From 66-474 sp051954935 (GTDB taxonomy: Bacteria > Pseudomonadota > Gammaproteobacteria > Xanthomonadales > Rhodanobacteraceae), in NCBI GenBank assembly GCA_051954935.1, contig JBQCHG010000017.1:4452-68451 (forward strand): a stretch of DNA of 64,000 nt. The letters are read 5' to 3'. Made by a program: the position numbers and the translations under genes. Shown in pieces: positions 63,894 to 64,000 of this stretch. The notes under the pieces are model-generated. The model was not told where the DNA came from. It saw only the letters and a program-made list of their open reading frames with translations, and searched no databases. Every line of letters starts with the position of its first letter. Position 1 is the stretch's first letter.

Positions 63894-64000
63894 CTACTCC
63901 AAGCGTCCGATGTAAGACTCCGGCGCGTAGTTCTCGAACTTGGTGTACTGGCCAAGAAAAGTGAGCTTGACCGTGTCGATCGGACCGTTGCGCTGCTTGC
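63894..64000 (-). CDS. dnaB: Replicative DNA helicase DnaB, C-terminal end only
   Basis: The last 35 residues before a TAG stop read KQRNGPIDTVKLTFLGQYTK then FENYAPESYIGRLE. KQRNGPxGTV-LTFLGQYTRFEN is the universal DnaB C-terminus. The gene continues past the right edge. It heads the dnaB-alr-radA group on the minus strand. Confidence 0.9.
   Translation of the reverse strand, partial: KQRNGPIDTVKLTFLGQYTKFENYAPESYIGRLE

Overview
The window is high-GC, gene-dense gammaproteobacterial chromosome. Gene content and order point to the order Xanthomonadales (Lysobacterales), most likely Rhodanobacteraceae or a neighbour. The signs are a methionine synthase split into two polypeptides, a pilV-W-X-Y1-E type IV pilus cluster, a dapA-bamC / gcvR-bcp arrangement, lpxO, and many GTAG-type and hairpin intergenic repeats. 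The placement is inferred from family knowledge; no 16S gene is present. I find no phage, plasmid, CRISPR, toxin or defence island. Almost every gene is housekeeping.

Region by region. 1-5.6 kb: the start of a secreted alpha/beta hydrolase, an ArsR-methyltransferase fusion regulator, the two-gene MetH and a small LAB_N membrane protein. 5.8-15.8 kb: tRNA-Val with a degenerate partial copy, the minor pilin / PilY1 operon (minus strand), tRNA-Thr. 15.9-23.2 kb: a tightly overlapping ribF-ileS-lspA-ispH operon with murJ upstream. 23.3-25.7 kb: rpsT, and rplU-rpmA followed by obgE. 25.8-32.5 kb: uvrA, thioesterase, DUF4139 protein, enoyl-CoA isomerase, and convergent sseA. 32.5-39.7 kb: nudL, DUF1289, FKBP isomerase, DUF1684, mutL, amidase, tsaE. 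39.7-46.9 kb: nnr, queG, the pantothenate/folate genes panB-C-D and folK with pcnB, tRNA-Glu. 47-55.4 kb: fdxA, bamC-dapA, gcvR-bcp, phoH-like, thiD, lpxO, an isocitrate-type dehydrogenase, an AhpD-like protein and grxC. 55.6-64 kb: bepA, phoBR with a Pho box, cyclophilin, lpxH, GST, and the dnaB-alr-radA group entering from the right edge.

Functional groupings include envelope biogenesis (murJ, lspA, lpxO, lpxH, bamC, bepA, amidase, alr), translation (ileS, S20, L21, L27, Obg, TsaE, QueG, three tRNAs) and genome maintenance (uvrA, mutL, radA, dnaB).

The most distinctive content is not a gene system but the small repeats that fill many intergenic gaps. They comprise a hairpin family with changing stems around a near-constant GGA(T/C) loop, three inverted-repeat elements of 115-182 bp lying exactly between genes, a 269-bp long-terminal-inverted-repeat element, and GTAG repeats. 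Several of these end inside, or within a few bases of, a stop codon. Three genes also show a -10-like hexamer exactly six bases before ATG, suggesting leaderless mRNAs. I did not find a convincing new multi-gene system.
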